The notes under the pieces: model-generated | The model's input: the letters and a program-made list of their open reading frames with translations, nothing else | What the model was told of the DNA's origin: nothing | The model's database searches: none | Source of the DNA: an uncultured Desulfocapsa sp. | GTDB taxonomy: Bacteria > Desulfobacterota > Desulfobulbia > Desulfobulbales > Desulfocapsaceae | Assembly: GCA_947311475.1 (NCBI GenBank) | Contig: CAMZLK010000107.1 | Coordinates: 1 to 40,816 of the forward strand | Length of the DNA: 40,816 nucleotides | Direction: 5' to 3' | Made by a program: the position numbers and the translations under genes | In this document: in pieces, positions 1 through 8,686 of the stretch | Layout of the letters: each line of letters begins with the position of its first letter | Numbering within the stretch: the first letter of the stretch is position 1

Positions 1-1128
1 CTTGCCAAAGAAGGGGCTGATGTGAAAGTTGTGATGACTGAATCAGCATGTCGTTTTGTGGCGCCTTTAACCTATGCCGCTTTGTCTGGGAATCCTGTGC
101 TGACTGATATGTTTGCAGCAGAAGAAGCACACTCTATGTCTCATATCGAACTTGGCAGGGATGCAGATCTTGTTCTGATTGCCCCGGCTACTGCAAACAC
201 CATAGCAAAGCTGGCACATGGTTTTGCAGATGATCTATTGGCAACAACAGTGCTTGCTGCATCGTGCAAAGTTCTTGTGGCTCCTGCCATGAACAGTGCA
301 ATGCTTTTAAATTCTGCAACAAAAAGAAATCTTGCACTATTAATAGAACTTGGGCATGAGATAATAGAACCAGAATCAGGCAAAATGGCATGCAAAACCG
401 ATGGCCCGGGACGCCTTCCTGAATGGGATGATGTGCGCGAACAACTTCTTGCAGCTCTTGTAATTCAGGATCTTCAAGGTGAAAAAATTCTTATAACTGC
501 AGGCCCTACGCGTGAAGCTCTTGATCCTGCCAGATTCCTGAGCAATAGATCTTCTGGGAAAATGGGATACGCGCTTGCACGTACTGCAAGGAGGCGTGGG
601 GCTGAAGTATTACTCGTAAGCGGCCCAACAGCACTTTCAACTCCCCATGGTGTACAGCGACTGGATATCCAGACAGCAGAAGAGATGCATGCTGCTGTGA
701 TGGAACATTGTACGAAAATGTCAGTCATTATTAAATCTGCAGCAGTGAGTGATTTTTGTCCTGAACAAACAGAGCTTGAAAAAGTAAAAAAAGATGCTGC
801 AAAATTTGTTCTTAATCTAAAACAGACACCTGATATCTTAAAAATACTTGGTCAAAATAAAGACCAGTATGGCTATCTTCTGGTTGGTTTTGCAGCTGAG
901 AGTTGTGATCATCGTAAAGCTGGAGAGAAAAAGCTCATCAAAAAGAATCTTGATCTCATTGCAATTAATGATATTGCCGGCAAAAATACTGGCTTTGAAG
1001 TGGATACCAATGAAGTGACTCTACTTGATAGTTCCGGTTTCACAGAACTTCCCTTGAGCAGTAAAGAAGAGACTGCCAATCTGATTCTTGACAGAGTTGT
1101 TTCCCAGTTGCATCAGAAAAGGTCCTAA
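1..1128 (+). CDS. coaBC: Bifunctional phosphopantothenoylcysteine decarboxylase / phosphopantothenate-cysteine ligase, 5' truncated by window edge
   Basis: Second and third steps of CoA synthesis from pantothenate: ligation of cysteine to 4'-phosphopantothenate, then FMN-dependent decarboxylation. The frame is open from base 1 (L-A-K-E-G-A-D-V), so the true start lies outside the window; an internal GTG at 22 is not the start. The N-terminal flavoprotein domain shows SHIEL with the family histidine, the APATAN segment, APAMN (the PxMN signature) and MACKTDGPGRL around the expected active-site cysteine. The CoaB half begins near nucleotide 480 with ITAGPTREALDPARFLSN and carries SSGKMG, a lysine-rich K-V-K-K-D stretch and a late NDI motif. 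Both domains look intact. The MFS gene starts 5 bases after the stop, so the two are probably co-transcribed. Identification is secure; only the extreme N-terminus is missing. Confidence 0.95.
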   Translation, partial: LAKEGADVKVVMTESACRFVAPLTYAALSGNPVLTDMFAAEEAHSMSHIELGRDADLVLIAPATANTIAKLAHGFADDLLATTVLAASCKVLVAPAMNSAMLLNSATKRNLALLIELGHEIIEPESGKMACKTDGPGRLPEWDDVREQLLAALVIQDLQGEKILITAGPTREALDPARFLSNRSSGKMGYALARTARRRGAEVLLVSGPTALSTPHGVQRLDIQTAEEMHAAVMEHCTKMSVIIKSAAVSDFCPEQTELEKVKKDAAKFVLNLKQTPDILKILGQNKDQYGYLLVGFAAESCDHRKAGEKKLIKKNLDLIAINDIAGKNTGFEVDTNEVTLLDSSGFTELPLSSKEETANLILDRVVSQLHQKRS

Positions 1129-1133
1129 TCCTC

Positions 1134-2342
1134 ATGAGTATGTCTCCAAAAGAACAATCCATACTTAAAGTGACCTGTTTCGGTCATTTTATGAGCCATT
1201 TTAATATGCTGGTTTTTCCAGCTGTGCTGTTACCGCTCACTGCTCAAATGGGTATGAGTATGGGGCAGGTGCTGGCGCTCTCTTTCTGGATGTATCTTCT
1301 TTTTGGAGTAACTGCACTTCCCTGGGGACTGCTTGCAGATCGCTTTGGATCAAAACCTTTGCTTTTATTGTTTCATCTTGGCGCTGGTCTCTGTGGATTC
1401 CTCGCTGCCATGAATGTTTCCAATCCTTTTGTTTTCAGCTTATGCCTTGGTGGCATAGGCATTTTTTCAGGGATCTATCACCCTGTTGGCCTTGGCTGGA
1501 TAGCGAAAGAGTTTGAAAACACCAGCCAGGGAATGGCTTACAATGGCATATTTGGTAATCTTGGTTTAGCTACTGCCCCCATTTTAGCAGGTATTGTCAA
1601 TTATTTCTGGGGAGTGAAGGCTGTTTATCTGGTACTTGGTGTTGCAAATGTGAGCGGAATAGTCCTTCTTTATTTTGCACGTAATGGACACAGGGGCAAA
1701 AAGCCTGACAACAATATTGTTAAAAAGACGAAAAGCTCCCTTGCACCATTCCTGACACTTTTGGTTGCAATGATGCTTGGTGGCGTTGTGTACCGGGCAA
1801 CCACCGTAACATTACCAGCTTATTTTGAGTTACAGAATCGGGATTTGTATCAGAGTTTTATGGCAATTGCGGGTCAGGGGGGATCTGCCAATGTTTTTGC
1901 CACACTCATAACCTCATTTATTTATCTGGTGGGGATGGCCGGACAGTACTATGGCGGCAGAGTGGGGCAGTCGGTTGATCTTGGCAGGGGATATCTTGTT
2001 TTTCATCTGATTACCATCCCAGCAGTCCTTGCCATGGCAGTGACTTCCAATATGCCGTTGGTTCTCTTTGCCATGATCCATTCATTCTTCTTACTCGGTA
2101 TGCAGCCTTTGGAAAATACTCTGGTTGCAAGGCTCAGCCCCCCTGAACTGCATAGCTCTGCCTATGGACTGAAGTTTATACTGACCTTTGGTGTCGGGGC
2201 ACTCAGTGTAAATATGGTCTCTTATATTAAAGAAATCCATGGTTTTGGCGGGGTATATGTTGGCTTAGCTTTTGTTTCAACAATTTTGGTTGGCGTAATA
2301 CTCCTGCTGAATCATTTCCGTAAAGTGAAAAGAGCAAGTTGA
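1134..2342 (+). CDS. MFS transporter, fosmidomycin-resistance (Fsr)-like group
   Basis: A 402-residue integral membrane protein with about twelve hydrophobic segments in two halves separated by a basic loop near residues 182-200 (RGKKPDNN, VKKTKSS). The A-like loop between helices 2 and 3 reads GLLADRFGSKP, the usual MFS signature. The segment GIGIFSGIYHPVGLGWIAKE resembles the GxxxGxYHP region of Fsr-type exporters, so export of a small organic compound is the most likely role; the substrate cannot be told from sequence. It begins 5 bases after coaBC. Two in-frame ATGs (1134 and 1140) are possible starts; the first is used. A link to CoA metabolism is suggested only by position. Confidence 0.8.
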   Translation: MSMSPKEQSILKVTCFGHFMSHFNMLVFPAVLLPLTAQMGMSMGQVLALSFWMYLLFGVTALPWGLLADRFGSKPLLLLFHLGAGLCGFLAAMNVSNPFVFSLCLGGIGIFSGIYHPVGLGWIAKEFENTSQGMAYNGIFGNLGLATAPILAGIVNYFWGVKAVYLVLGVANVSGIVLLYFARNGHRGKKPDNNIVKKTKSSLAPFLTLLVAMMLGGVVYRATTVTLPAYFELQNRDLYQSFMAIAGQGGSANVFATLITSFIYLVGMAGQYYGGRVGQSVDLGRGYLVFHLITIPAVLAMAVTSNMPLVLFAMIHSFFLLGMQPLENTLVARLSPPELHSSAYGLKFILTFGVGALSVNMVSYIKEIHGFGGVYVGLAFVSTILVGVILLLNHFRKVKRAS

Positions 2343-2446
2343 TATTACCGGCTGTTTAAGGTGTTTTGGAATATCATGGTTTGGTAAAATAATAATTGGG
2401 TCTTCAAGCCCTTGAGTTGCATAAGAAATTTGTTCCTTTCTGTAGG

Positions 2447-2464
2447 GGGGACTGAAAAGTCCCC
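2447..2464. other. Short GAAA-capped hairpin between convergent genes
   Basis: GGGGACT and AGTCCCC form a perfect 7-bp stem around a GAAA loop, in the 149-bp gap between the convergent MFS and SulP genes. There is no T-run on either side, so it is not a textbook intrinsic terminator, but it could stabilise 3' ends or assist termination. Confidence 0.4.
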
Positions 2465-2491
2465 GGTTCTTGATATCAACATCTGTTAGTC

Positions 2492-4231
2492 TCACTCATC
2501 GAGTGTTATGCCGTATCTTTCCCTGGCTTCTGCGATACTTTTATAGAAATTATCTTTACCGACAAACTTAATAAATCCGGAACGTTCCATGACTTCAATG
2601 ATCTGAGGTTTCAAATCTACAAAGGTTAAATCTTTTTCCTGTTCGCGCAGGTTGGTCACAAGTTCCCTGAGCATTAACTCGCCCGAAGCGTCAATTTCAT
2701 TAATACCTGCACCGTCAAGCAGAACTCTCTCAGCCTGAGGATTTTGATGAAAAATATCATTTACCGCGTCCTCAAAATAGGACACATTTGCAAAATATAA
2801 TTGACCGTCAAAACTCATGACAGGATTTCTTACTTGACGATGTTGTCCCTCACAATCGGTACAGGTAATCTCAAGGTTACTGACAATCTGGACATGGGGT
2901 CTCATGGTCTTGTAGAGATGAAGACCAAGTGCTACAGAACCACCGAGTAGAATACCATTGACGATATGAGGCGCAAAGAGCAGGGAGGCGAAAAAGGTTA
3001 TCCAAGCACTGATACCGTCAAATTTATCCACCTTCATGGCGTGAATCATTGCCTTAAAATCAATAAGACTGGCAACTGCCATAATGATGATGGCAGCCAA
3101 AACCGCCTGAGGGAGAAAGCCAAGAAACTGGGTGAAAAAAAGCAGGGTCAGGAAAACCATACCTGCTGCAAAGACAGATGACATCCCGGTTTTACCGCCG
3201 GCGGCAAAATTTAGTGCCGTACGTGAAAAAGATCCACTGGTTGGATAGCAACTGGAAAAGCTTCCTACCAGGGCTGAAACGCCCTGGCCGATCATCTCCT
3301 GGGTTACATCGATCTTTTGGCCGCTCTTGGGTGCAATAGCCTTGTTTACTGAATTAAATTCCATAAAACCGATGAACATGACTACAAAAGCCCCTGGAAT
3401 CATGTGAATCATCATGTTTAAATCAAATGCAGGTAGAGCAAATTTAGGCAGCCCGGGAGGAACATAACCCACAACCGCAACAAAACGCCTGCTGGCTTCA
3501 GTTGCAACCGGCAGGTTTGGGTCAACTGCATGAAGGTCTGCCCACCCCATGAACTTAACAACTATTGAACCAAGAGTGACGACAACTAATGCTGCAGGAA
3601 CTTTGGGTAGGTATTTTTTTAAAGCCCAGAGGATAACCAGTGCGCTTAGTCCGATCCCAAAGGTTGGTAGATGTATCTCCCTCGGGATGGCAATAAAAAC
3701 ATTTAAGATATCATGTAGATAAAAATTACTTCGTTGCATTTGGACCCCGAAGATCTTGCTGATCTGGGATGAGCTGATGATCAGGGCCCCGGCGTTGATG
3801 AAGCCACGAATAACCGGTTGCGACAGGAAGTTTCCCATAACGGTGAGTTTAAATACCCCGATTAGCAATCGTACTGCCCCCACCATAAAAGCTAAAAGAA
3901 TGGCCAGGCCGATGTATCGCTCTGAACCGATAAAGTTTGGGTCTCCAATACCAAAAGGAGTAAGCGTTGCCATAGTCAGCAGAGATGTCATGGCAACCGG
4001 ACCGGTGGCAAGATGAAATGAGGAACCCCACATGGCGCCGATGAGGCCGGGAAGTAATGCAGCGTACAGACCATAAATGGGCGGCAGACCTGCCAGTTGA
4101 GCATAGGCCATTGACTGAGGAATCAAAACTAGAGAGACCGCAATACCAGCCACAAGGTCAGCTCTGAGGTTTGGCCCGTTGAGGAGCGGACCCCAATTGA
4201 GGAAAGGAAATATTTTTTTTATGATATTCAT
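2492..4231 (-). CDS. SulP-family anion permease with C-terminal STAS domain
   Basis: Predicted inner-membrane transporter of the SulP/SLC26 family (sulfate, or possibly bicarbonate or another anion). The N-terminal part, NLRADLVAGIAVSLVLIPQS followed by MAYAQLAGLPPIYGLYAALLP, is the classic SulP signature, followed by about ten more hydrophobic segments. The last ~120 residues form a cytoplasmic STAS domain (LLDGAGINEIDASGELMLREL). A GTG at 4297 would add 22 residues, but the ATG at 4231 (MNIIKKIFPFLNWGPLL) is the usual family start and gives about 579 residues. Neither start has a clear Shine-Dalgarno, and the longer one overlaps the transposase scar on the other strand. A sulfate role is plausible in a sulfur-metabolising organism but not proved; bicarbonate is the main alternative. 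Confidence 0.88.
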   Translation of the reverse strand: MNIIKKIFPFLNWGPLLNGPNLRADLVAGIAVSLVLIPQSMAYAQLAGLPPIYGLYAALLPGLIGAMWGSSFHLATGPVAMTSLLTMATLTPFGIGDPNFIGSERYIGLAILLAFMVGAVRLLIGVFKLTVMGNFLSQPVIRGFINAGALIISSSQISKIFGVQMQRSNFYLHDILNVFIAIPREIHLPTFGIGLSALVILWALKKYLPKVPAALVVVTLGSIVVKFMGWADLHAVDPNLPVATEASRRFVAVVGYVPPGLPKFALPAFDLNMMIHMIPGAFVVMFIGFMEFNSVNKAIAPKSGQKIDVTQEMIGQGVSALVGSFSSCYPTSGSFSRTALNFAAGGKTGMSSVFAAGMVFLTLLFFTQFLGFLPQAVLAAIIIMAVASLIDFKAMIHAMKVDKFDGISAWITFFASLLFAPHIVNGILLGGSVALGLHLYKTMRPHVQIVSNLEITCTDCEGQHRQVRNPVMSFDGQLYFANVSYFEDAVNDIFHQNPQAERVLLDGAGINEIDASGELMLRELVTNLREQEKDLTFVDLKPQIIEVMERSGFIKFVGKDNFYKSIAEARERYGITLDE

Positions 4232-4335
4232 TTTTATATTGATCAGAAGTGGGTAAAAAAGATTCTTTTCTATACTACTGAAAATTTGATTTGTCACGTG
4301 TGATAGTTAATAGTAGGGATTCCACTCGTGTTGTT

Positions 4336-4554
4336 ATGCCCAGAGTTCACCTTGTCGCATCCCTGTTAGGTCGTTGGTGGCTTGGAATTCATCAAGGGGC
4401 AATTCGTCCAGTGCAACTTGAGGATTATCTTGATGAATTCACATTTGGGTTTAATCGCCGGAAATCAAACGCTCGGGGCTTGTTGTATTACCGGCCAATG
4501 CAGCAAGCTGTAAACTGTGCTCCTGTCCTACGGCGAAAGATTGTGGGAGGATGA
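4336..4554 (+). pseudogene. C-terminal remnant of an IS1595-family (ISXO2-like) transposase
   Basis: About 72 residues beginning MPRVHLVASLLGRWWLGIHQ and containing YLDEFTFGFNRR, then RGLLYYRPMQQAV. This matches the conserved C-terminal block of ISXO2-like DDE transposases, in which a long LPRVH...LLKRW..GTHQGA...YLDEFTFRFNRR segment ends the protein. The catalytic DDE core and the zinc-ribbon N-terminus are absent; upstream sequence runs directly into the SulP 5' region on the other strand. It is therefore a dead scar of an old insertion. Terminal inverted repeats were not recognised. The frame stays open upstream to a TTG at 4291, but those residues do not look like transposase. Confidence 0.75.
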
Positions 4555-4774
4555 CCACACCATATGGTATGTGGTTGGGTTAACAGTACACTCAGTAAAA
4601 AGAAATCGTATTAAAAATTGGTGGATAGAGGGATACACTCGGTGAAGGTTTTGATTTACTGATTTGAATGAGACGATATTGTTATGAATATAAAATTGAA
4701 AACCGTGTAACTTTTACAGCAAAAATTCTTTGTTACTTTGCTCTACCATTTGGCTTTCAAGCCTAAAGACATTA

Positions 4775-4955
4775 AGGAGCCGTCCGGAAATAACTTGAAT
4801 ATCTCGTATCTCATCTTCAGGTCATCTTTGTTCGATCTTCAATCACAAAATCCTCAGCGTAGCACAACTACGCTTGCGGTTTTGTTCAATCAGATCGAAC
4901 GAACCTGACCTCAATCTGAGCACGATATCGTCCAGCTTATTTCCGGACGGCTCCT
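4775..4955. repeat. 181-bp imperfect palindrome with perfect 19-bp terminal inverted repeats (element C)
   Basis: The ends are exact inverted repeats: AGGAGCCGTCCGGAAATAA at 4775-4793 and its complement at 4937-4955. Further in, CAGGTCA..TTGTTCGATC pairs imperfectly with GATCGAACGAACCTGACCT, and the centre contains a small CGTAG/CTACG hairpin, so most of the element folds back on itself. There is no ORF. It resembles a MITE or large repetitive palindrome in form. Only one copy lies in this window, so dispersal is inferred from form and not seen. Confidence 0.75.
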
Positions 4956-4974
4956 AAGACAGTTTATGTTTAGT

Positions 4975-5129
4975 GATAAACTCGTAAAAAGGTTAAAATC
5001 TCGATGGCTAAGTAAAAAGCTTCATATGTGAGGCGCAAAATTTTTGTTTAATTTCGGCGTACTAAGGTACGTTGAAATTGAACAAAAAATGTAGCAACGA
5101 AGCAGATGAAGAGTTTTTACGACGCCATC
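4975..5129 (+). repeat. Dispersed repeat family A, copy 1 (most complete)
   Basis: It begins GATAAACTCGTAAAAAGG and ends GAGTTTTTACGACGCCATC. The middle (5041-5089) is a long hairpin in which a TTTTTGTTTAATTTC arm pairs with GAAATTGAACAAAAA around CGTAC/GTACG. Copies or partial copies occur at 31963-32051 (same orientation) and 40632-40816 (mainly inverted). No ORF. It sits 125 bp from the 3' end of the SQR-like gene. Confidence 0.8.
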
Positions 5130-5253
5130 TTTAGTGACTTACTCCTGAAAAGGAGTAAAAAAAAAACAAGAAAACCGAAGTGTTTCAAACTCAAATTATT
5201 AGCATAAGCAACAAGGCACTCACTTGCGGTTTATACGCTTTAGTGGAATCTTC

Positions 5254-6423
5254 TCACATTCCTGGTATTCGAGGTATTTTTCCTAGTTTGGAGTTTTTAC
5301 AGTACCAGCCCCAACCTTTTTTTATCCAATGCCCTACAATAGGCATCGGTATTATTTTCCCACCGTTGTTATCGCGGGATACAAATGCCGCACCATTTCC
5401 TGTATCCATGACACACAAAATTTTAAGGTGATCCATATAACTCTTTTTTGAGTCTATATTCTGTATAGCATTAAAAATATTATAGGCTACATTTTTAGCC
5501 ATAACTTCAGCCACATGCCCTTGTTTGGCTCTCCACTCTGGGCCAAGCAGTGACGCTGAGTCTCCTATTGCGTAAATGTCTTCAAATCCTTCAATCTCAT
5601 TGTATTCATTGGTTACGACAAAGCCTGCGTCACTTAACGGAAGTCCGGAACTGGTAGTAATATTGTGTCCTGTACCTGCAGAGATAAACATGGTTAAGTC
5701 AGATTCTATTTTTGTACCATCTTCAAACTCTATTCCATCTTCTACAAATTGTTTTATTTTCACACCTATTTGTTTGTGTATATTACTCACTTTGAACATT
5801 TTATTTAACATAGCGAGGGCTTTGTCACCCATTTTTTGTCCTGGCTTTTCCATAGGTGCAAAGAAAGTAAGTTCAAAATTTTCTCTAATACCTTTTTTTG
5901 TTAAATACGTATCTATATTGAAAAGTACCTCAAAAGCTGGTCCCCCACGCACTGCAGAGCTATCTTTAGCATTCCCGCCAAATCCGATAGCTATTTTTCC
6001 AGCATTTTTAAGAATCAATGCATCAAGTCGTTCGTAAAGCCCTGTTGCTTCTTCCGGTTTCCCACAAATAGAAAGGGTATGTTCCATCCCTTTGTGTTGT
6101 ATTTTGCCTTGACCCAATGCAACCACTATATAATCGTATTCATTTAAAACACGTCCACTTTGTAATACTACTTTTTTTCTGTGGGCATCAAAACTTGTAA
6201 CGGCATCTACAATAAGCTGGAAACCATGTTTCATTGCTAACTGATCAAGAGGAACAGAGACATCTTCTTTTGTTACTTCACCCGTAGGTATCCATATGGA
6301 AATAGGGTAGATATAAAAATAATCTCTATCACTCACTAAAGTGACTTCGATTTTCTGCTTACGAAGATGAATGGCTGCTTCAACACCTGCAAAGCCACCA
6401 CCTAATATCAAAACACTACTCAT
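5254..6423 (-). CDS. Sulfide:quinone oxidoreductase-like FAD/NAD(P)-disulfide family flavoprotein
   Basis: A 389-residue flavoprotein with an N-terminal Rossmann motif LILGGGFAGVEAA (residues 5-17) and a second FAD segment EDIYAIGDSAS. Overall form is that of SQR/NDH-2 relatives that pass electrons to quinone at the inner membrane. Of the three cysteines used by classical SQRs, the one in LKILCVMDTG (Cys337) aligns with the late catalytic cysteine and SICGKPEEA (Cys120) may correspond to the first. The middle position, before GGPAFEVL, reads NAKDSSAVR and has no cysteine. A third cysteine lies near the C-terminus (WYCKN, Cys375). The longer frame to 6522 is rejected because CAGGAGATA precedes the ATG pair at 6426/6423; 6423 gives better spacing. 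The gene is visibly AT-richer than its urease neighbours. Sulfide oxidation is likely but unproven; a flavocytochrome-c-like or other quinone-reducing role is possible. Confidence 0.75.
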   Translation of the reverse strand: MSSVLILGGGFAGVEAAIHLRKQKIEVTLVSDRDYFYIYPISIWIPTGEVTKEDVSVPLDQLAMKHGFQLIVDAVTSFDAHRKKVVLQSGRVLNEYDYIVVALGQGKIQHKGMEHTLSICGKPEEATGLYERLDALILKNAGKIAIGFGGNAKDSSAVRGGPAFEVLFNIDTYLTKKGIRENFELTFFAPMEKPGQKMGDKALAMLNKMFKVSNIHKQIGVKIKQFVEDGIEFEDGTKIESDLTMFISAGTGHNITTSSGLPLSDAGFVVTNEYNEIEGFEDIYAIGDSASLLGPEWRAKQGHVAEVMAKNVAYNIFNAIQNIDSKKSYMDHLKILCVMDTGNGAAFVSRDNNGGKIIPMPIVGHWIKKGWGWYCKNSKLGKIPRIPGM

Positions 6424-6906
6424 CATTATCTCCTGAATTTTACTGTTTTTTTTACTTATCCGGGTGATAAGTAACAACTTTTTGAGGGGAACCGTCAGAG
6501 GTGGGGAAAATACTCTCAACACGCCTCTGTAGGCATTAAACTCTTATCACATAACTTGCAAACAGGTTGGTGCTACAGGTAAACTGATGCTCAAAAATGT
6601 GCACTATTCTTTCTCCATCCAAGTACTACAATACCATACAAAAAACGCCCTTGAAAAGTCAATCTCCTTACTGAAAAAAGAAAAGATGCACGATTGTATT
6701 CCGGGTAGGGTAGAGCACTGACCCAGCAGGTTCTTAGGGGTTTTTTATTGATGTCTAGTAGGCTTTCTTGGTGTGTAAGTCGTAGATTTTCTGATCCTAC
6801 CGTAATGGTTTACACATTGCCTGAAGATGTGTTTTGGGTAAATGGAGAATTTCTGGTATCTCTCCCACGATTAGTAGGGAGCGCGGTAAACAGTGGTCAA
6901 TCCTTT
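6424..6906. other. 483-bp gap between ureG and the SQR-like gene, no recognisable gene
   Basis: It contains the end region of the urease operon and the upstream region of the SQR-like gene, both on the minus strand. I see no clear terminator after ureG (only a weak 5-bp CTCCC/GGGAG stem around 6863-6882) and no convincing promoter. A 53-codon plus-strand frame (6751-6912) overlaps the ureG stop and has no family resemblance I recognise. Confidence 0.5.
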
Positions 6907-7533
6907 TTATGAATTACCCAGCATACCTTCGCGTAAAATAAAGGATAAAATTTCATCCGCTCCCTGCCCATTTTTCATATTGGCAAAAATATAGGGGCGC
7001 TCACCCCGCATTTTTTTTGTATCTTTGTCCATAACATCAAGAGAAGCCCCAACCATTGGTGCCAGGTCGACTTTGTTAATTACCAGTAGGTCAGATTTTG
7101 TGATACCCGGGCCGCCTTTGCGTGGAATCTTGTCGCCTGCAGCTACGTCAATGACATAAATGGCAAGGTCGGCCAGTTCCGGGCTGAAAGTGGCACTGAG
7201 GTTATCTCCACCGCTTTCAATTATTATCAGGTCGAGGTTTGGAAATTGTATGATGAAATCATCAACTGCAGCAAGATTCATGGATGCATCTTCCCGAATG
7301 GCAGTGTGAGGGCAACCGCCTGTTTCCACTCCAGTGATACGTTCAGCAGGGAGAGCCTTGCTTTTGGTGAGGAATTTGGCATCTTCACGCGTGTATATAT
7401 CGTTTGTGACGACTGCGACCTGATACTGATTACGCATTTTTCTGCATAGAACCTCGATTAGGGCAGTCTTTCCAGAACCAACGGGGCCGCCAATGCCCAG
7501 GCGAAGAGGTGAAGATGTTGTATCGTTTATCAT
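6907..7533 (-). CDS. ureG: Urease accessory GTPase UreG
   Basis: SIMIBI-class GTPase that powers nickel transfer into apo-urease in complex with UreD and UreF. 208 residues, full length. P-loop [13 protein letters not shown] (about residues 15-27), the [12 protein letters not shown] segment, metal-binding CPH in [15 protein letters not shown], the [18 protein letters not shown] motif and guanine-specificity NKVDLAP are all present. It is the last gene of the urt-ure unit, 38 bp after ureF. UreG is often highly conserved and this copy has no missing key residue. Confidence 0.97.
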   Translation of the reverse strand: MINDTTSSPLRLGIGGPVGSGKTALIEVLCRKMRNQYQVAVVTNDIYTREDAKFLTKSKALPAERITGVETGGCPHTAIREDASMNLAAVDDFIIQFPNLDLIIIESGGDNLSATFSPELADLAIYVIDVAAGDKIPRKGGPGITKSDLLVINKVDLAPMVGASLDVMDKDTKKMRGERPYIFANMKNGQGADEILSFILREGMLGNS

Positions 7534-7571
7534 GATTAAGAGCTCTTTATGAATTATGGGTTTTGCTATTA

Positions 7572-8240
7572 TTATGATCGGTAAAGCCTTGTGTATTGGG
7601 TTTCATGCATGGAACAGGCAAGTGCCAAAGCAGGACTTGAAGCACCTATCTCCCGGTCTTTTATCTGGAAGCCATATTCTACAATACGTGGAATTTCGGG
7701 AATAAACTGCATCAGTAACTGCTGTCCCTGCGTTTGCCCAAGAGGAATGATTTTAATGCCTGTGATAACCTGGTTTTCCAGCCAGGCCCAGACATAGCCC
7801 TGTGCTGCATCCTGCAGGCCGATTTTCCATTGAATCGCAGCCAGCACATATCCTGCCAGCTGGCTTTTTTGGAGTGTTGTTGTCGAGATACGTGTTTTTA
7901 ACAGGTTGAGGCTCTCAAGGAGGGTGGTAAGAGCCCTGCCACGTGTCTGTTCTTCTTCCTGGAGCTCGGAGCTTTCCCGACAAGCAAGAAGAATTCTACA
8001 CCAATGCGTCAGTTTTTTCTGGTCATTATTTTGTATTGCAATGTACATCCGTAAAAGCAAGGGGATGTCCACATACGCCATGGAGTGTTCAGCCAGATCA
8101 AGAAGCCATGATGCAAGGCTTTTACTATCATATATCCAGCCGTTTTCCACTGCCCATTCAAGCCCTTGGGAGTAGCTGAAAGCTCCTGTGGGTAATGTGG
8201 GACTGACCAGATGTAAAAGACGCAGCAGGGAGTTATTCAT
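7572..8240 (-). CDS. ureF: Urease accessory protein UreF
   Basis: Helical chaperone that bridges UreD and UreG in the nickel-insertion complex. 222 residues from the ATG at 8240 ([20 protein letters not shown]), with the conserved [16 protein letters not shown] start of the family and a C-terminal [20 protein letters not shown] tail. A longer frame to 8294 exists but would run 62 bases into ureE. The chosen ATG overlaps the ureE stop by 8 bases (ATGAATAA), typical of translational coupling in urease operons. Confidence 0.93.
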   Translation of the reverse strand: MNNSLLRLLHLVSPTLPTGAFSYSQGLEWAVENGWIYDSKSLASWLLDLAEHSMAYVDIPLLLRMYIAIQNNDQKKLTHWCRILLACRESSELQEEEQTRGRALTTLLESLNLLKTRISTTTLQKSQLAGYVLAAIQWKIGLQDAAQGYVWAWLENQVITGIKIIPLGQTQGQQLLMQFIPEIPRIVEYGFQIKDREIGASSPALALACSMHETQYTRLYRS

Positions 8241-8685
8241 GGTGATGACTGTGGCTGTCGTTGGCGTCACCATAGGCTCCGGTTTCCGGTTCAAATGGTG
8301 CTTCGATTTTGACCGGTGAAAATCCCAGTCCTAGTATCATTTCATCCAGCACATGGTCATGCAGGTAGCAGAGGTGATCCGGGCTGATCTGCAGATCAAC
8401 ATGGCGATTTCCCAGATGGTAACAGAGACGCGAAAGCTGTAATGAATCATTGCAATACACAAGTGACAAAGTTTCGCTGGCTGCCAGTATCTCCACAGTA
8501 AATTCATCTGCATTGCTTATGATATCGCCGCCTCGAAGGATAGCGCCGCGTTCCATGAAGAGACCAGCCTCTTCACCCGTGTCGAGCAAAACCCTTTGAC
8601 GGCTTTTAGTCCGTTTGCTCCAGGGCAGTGTGAGTGTTGTCTTTGCTTTTTTACAATGGCTGTCTTTTTTTGTGAGTTGTATCAT
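8233..8685 (-). CDS. ureE: Urease nickel metallochaperone UreE
   Basis: Dimeric nickel-binding protein that delivers Ni(II) to the UreG/UreF/UreD complex. 150 residues. The N-terminal domain has RVLLDTGEEAGLFMERGAIL; the C-terminal ferredoxin-like domain has CYHLGNRHVDLQ, with the conserved interface histidine, then LHDHVLDEMILGLGF. It ends in a short His-rich tail, SHSHHHE, a weaker version of the His tail seen in some UreE proteins. The start is one base after the ureC stop and the stop overlaps ureF. Confidence 0.94.
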   Translation of the reverse strand: MIQLTKKDSHCKKAKTTLTLPWSKRTKSRQRVLLDTGEEAGLFMERGAILRGGDIISNADEFTVEILAASETLSLVYCNDSLQLSRLCYHLGNRHVDLQISPDHLCYLHDHVLDEMILGLGFSPVKIEAPFEPETGAYGDANDSHSHHHE

Positions 8686-8686
8686 A

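Larger units (their letters stand above)
4555..5253. other. 699-bp gene-free stretch holding two large palindromic repeats
   Basis: No convincing coding region. It lies between the transposase remnant and the 3' end of the SQR-like gene. It holds an imperfect palindrome near 4556-4576 (CCACACCATATGGTATGTGG), the 181-bp palindrome at 4775-4955 and repeat A copy 1 at 4975-5129, all listed separately. Base composition is AT-rich outside the palindrome arms. The density of repeats next to an IS scar suggests a tolerated insertion site. Confidence 0.7.

Noticed and set aside
4775-5129. CRISPR array or phage attachment site in the repeat-rich gap
   Set aside because: There are no regularly spaced direct repeats, no cas genes, no integrase, and the repeats are palindromic elements seen elsewhere in the window.
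6751-6912. 53-codon plus-strand ORF in the gap after ureG
   Set aside because: It overlaps the ureG stop on the other strand, has a poorly spaced binding site (AGGGG 12 bases away) and resembles no family I know.
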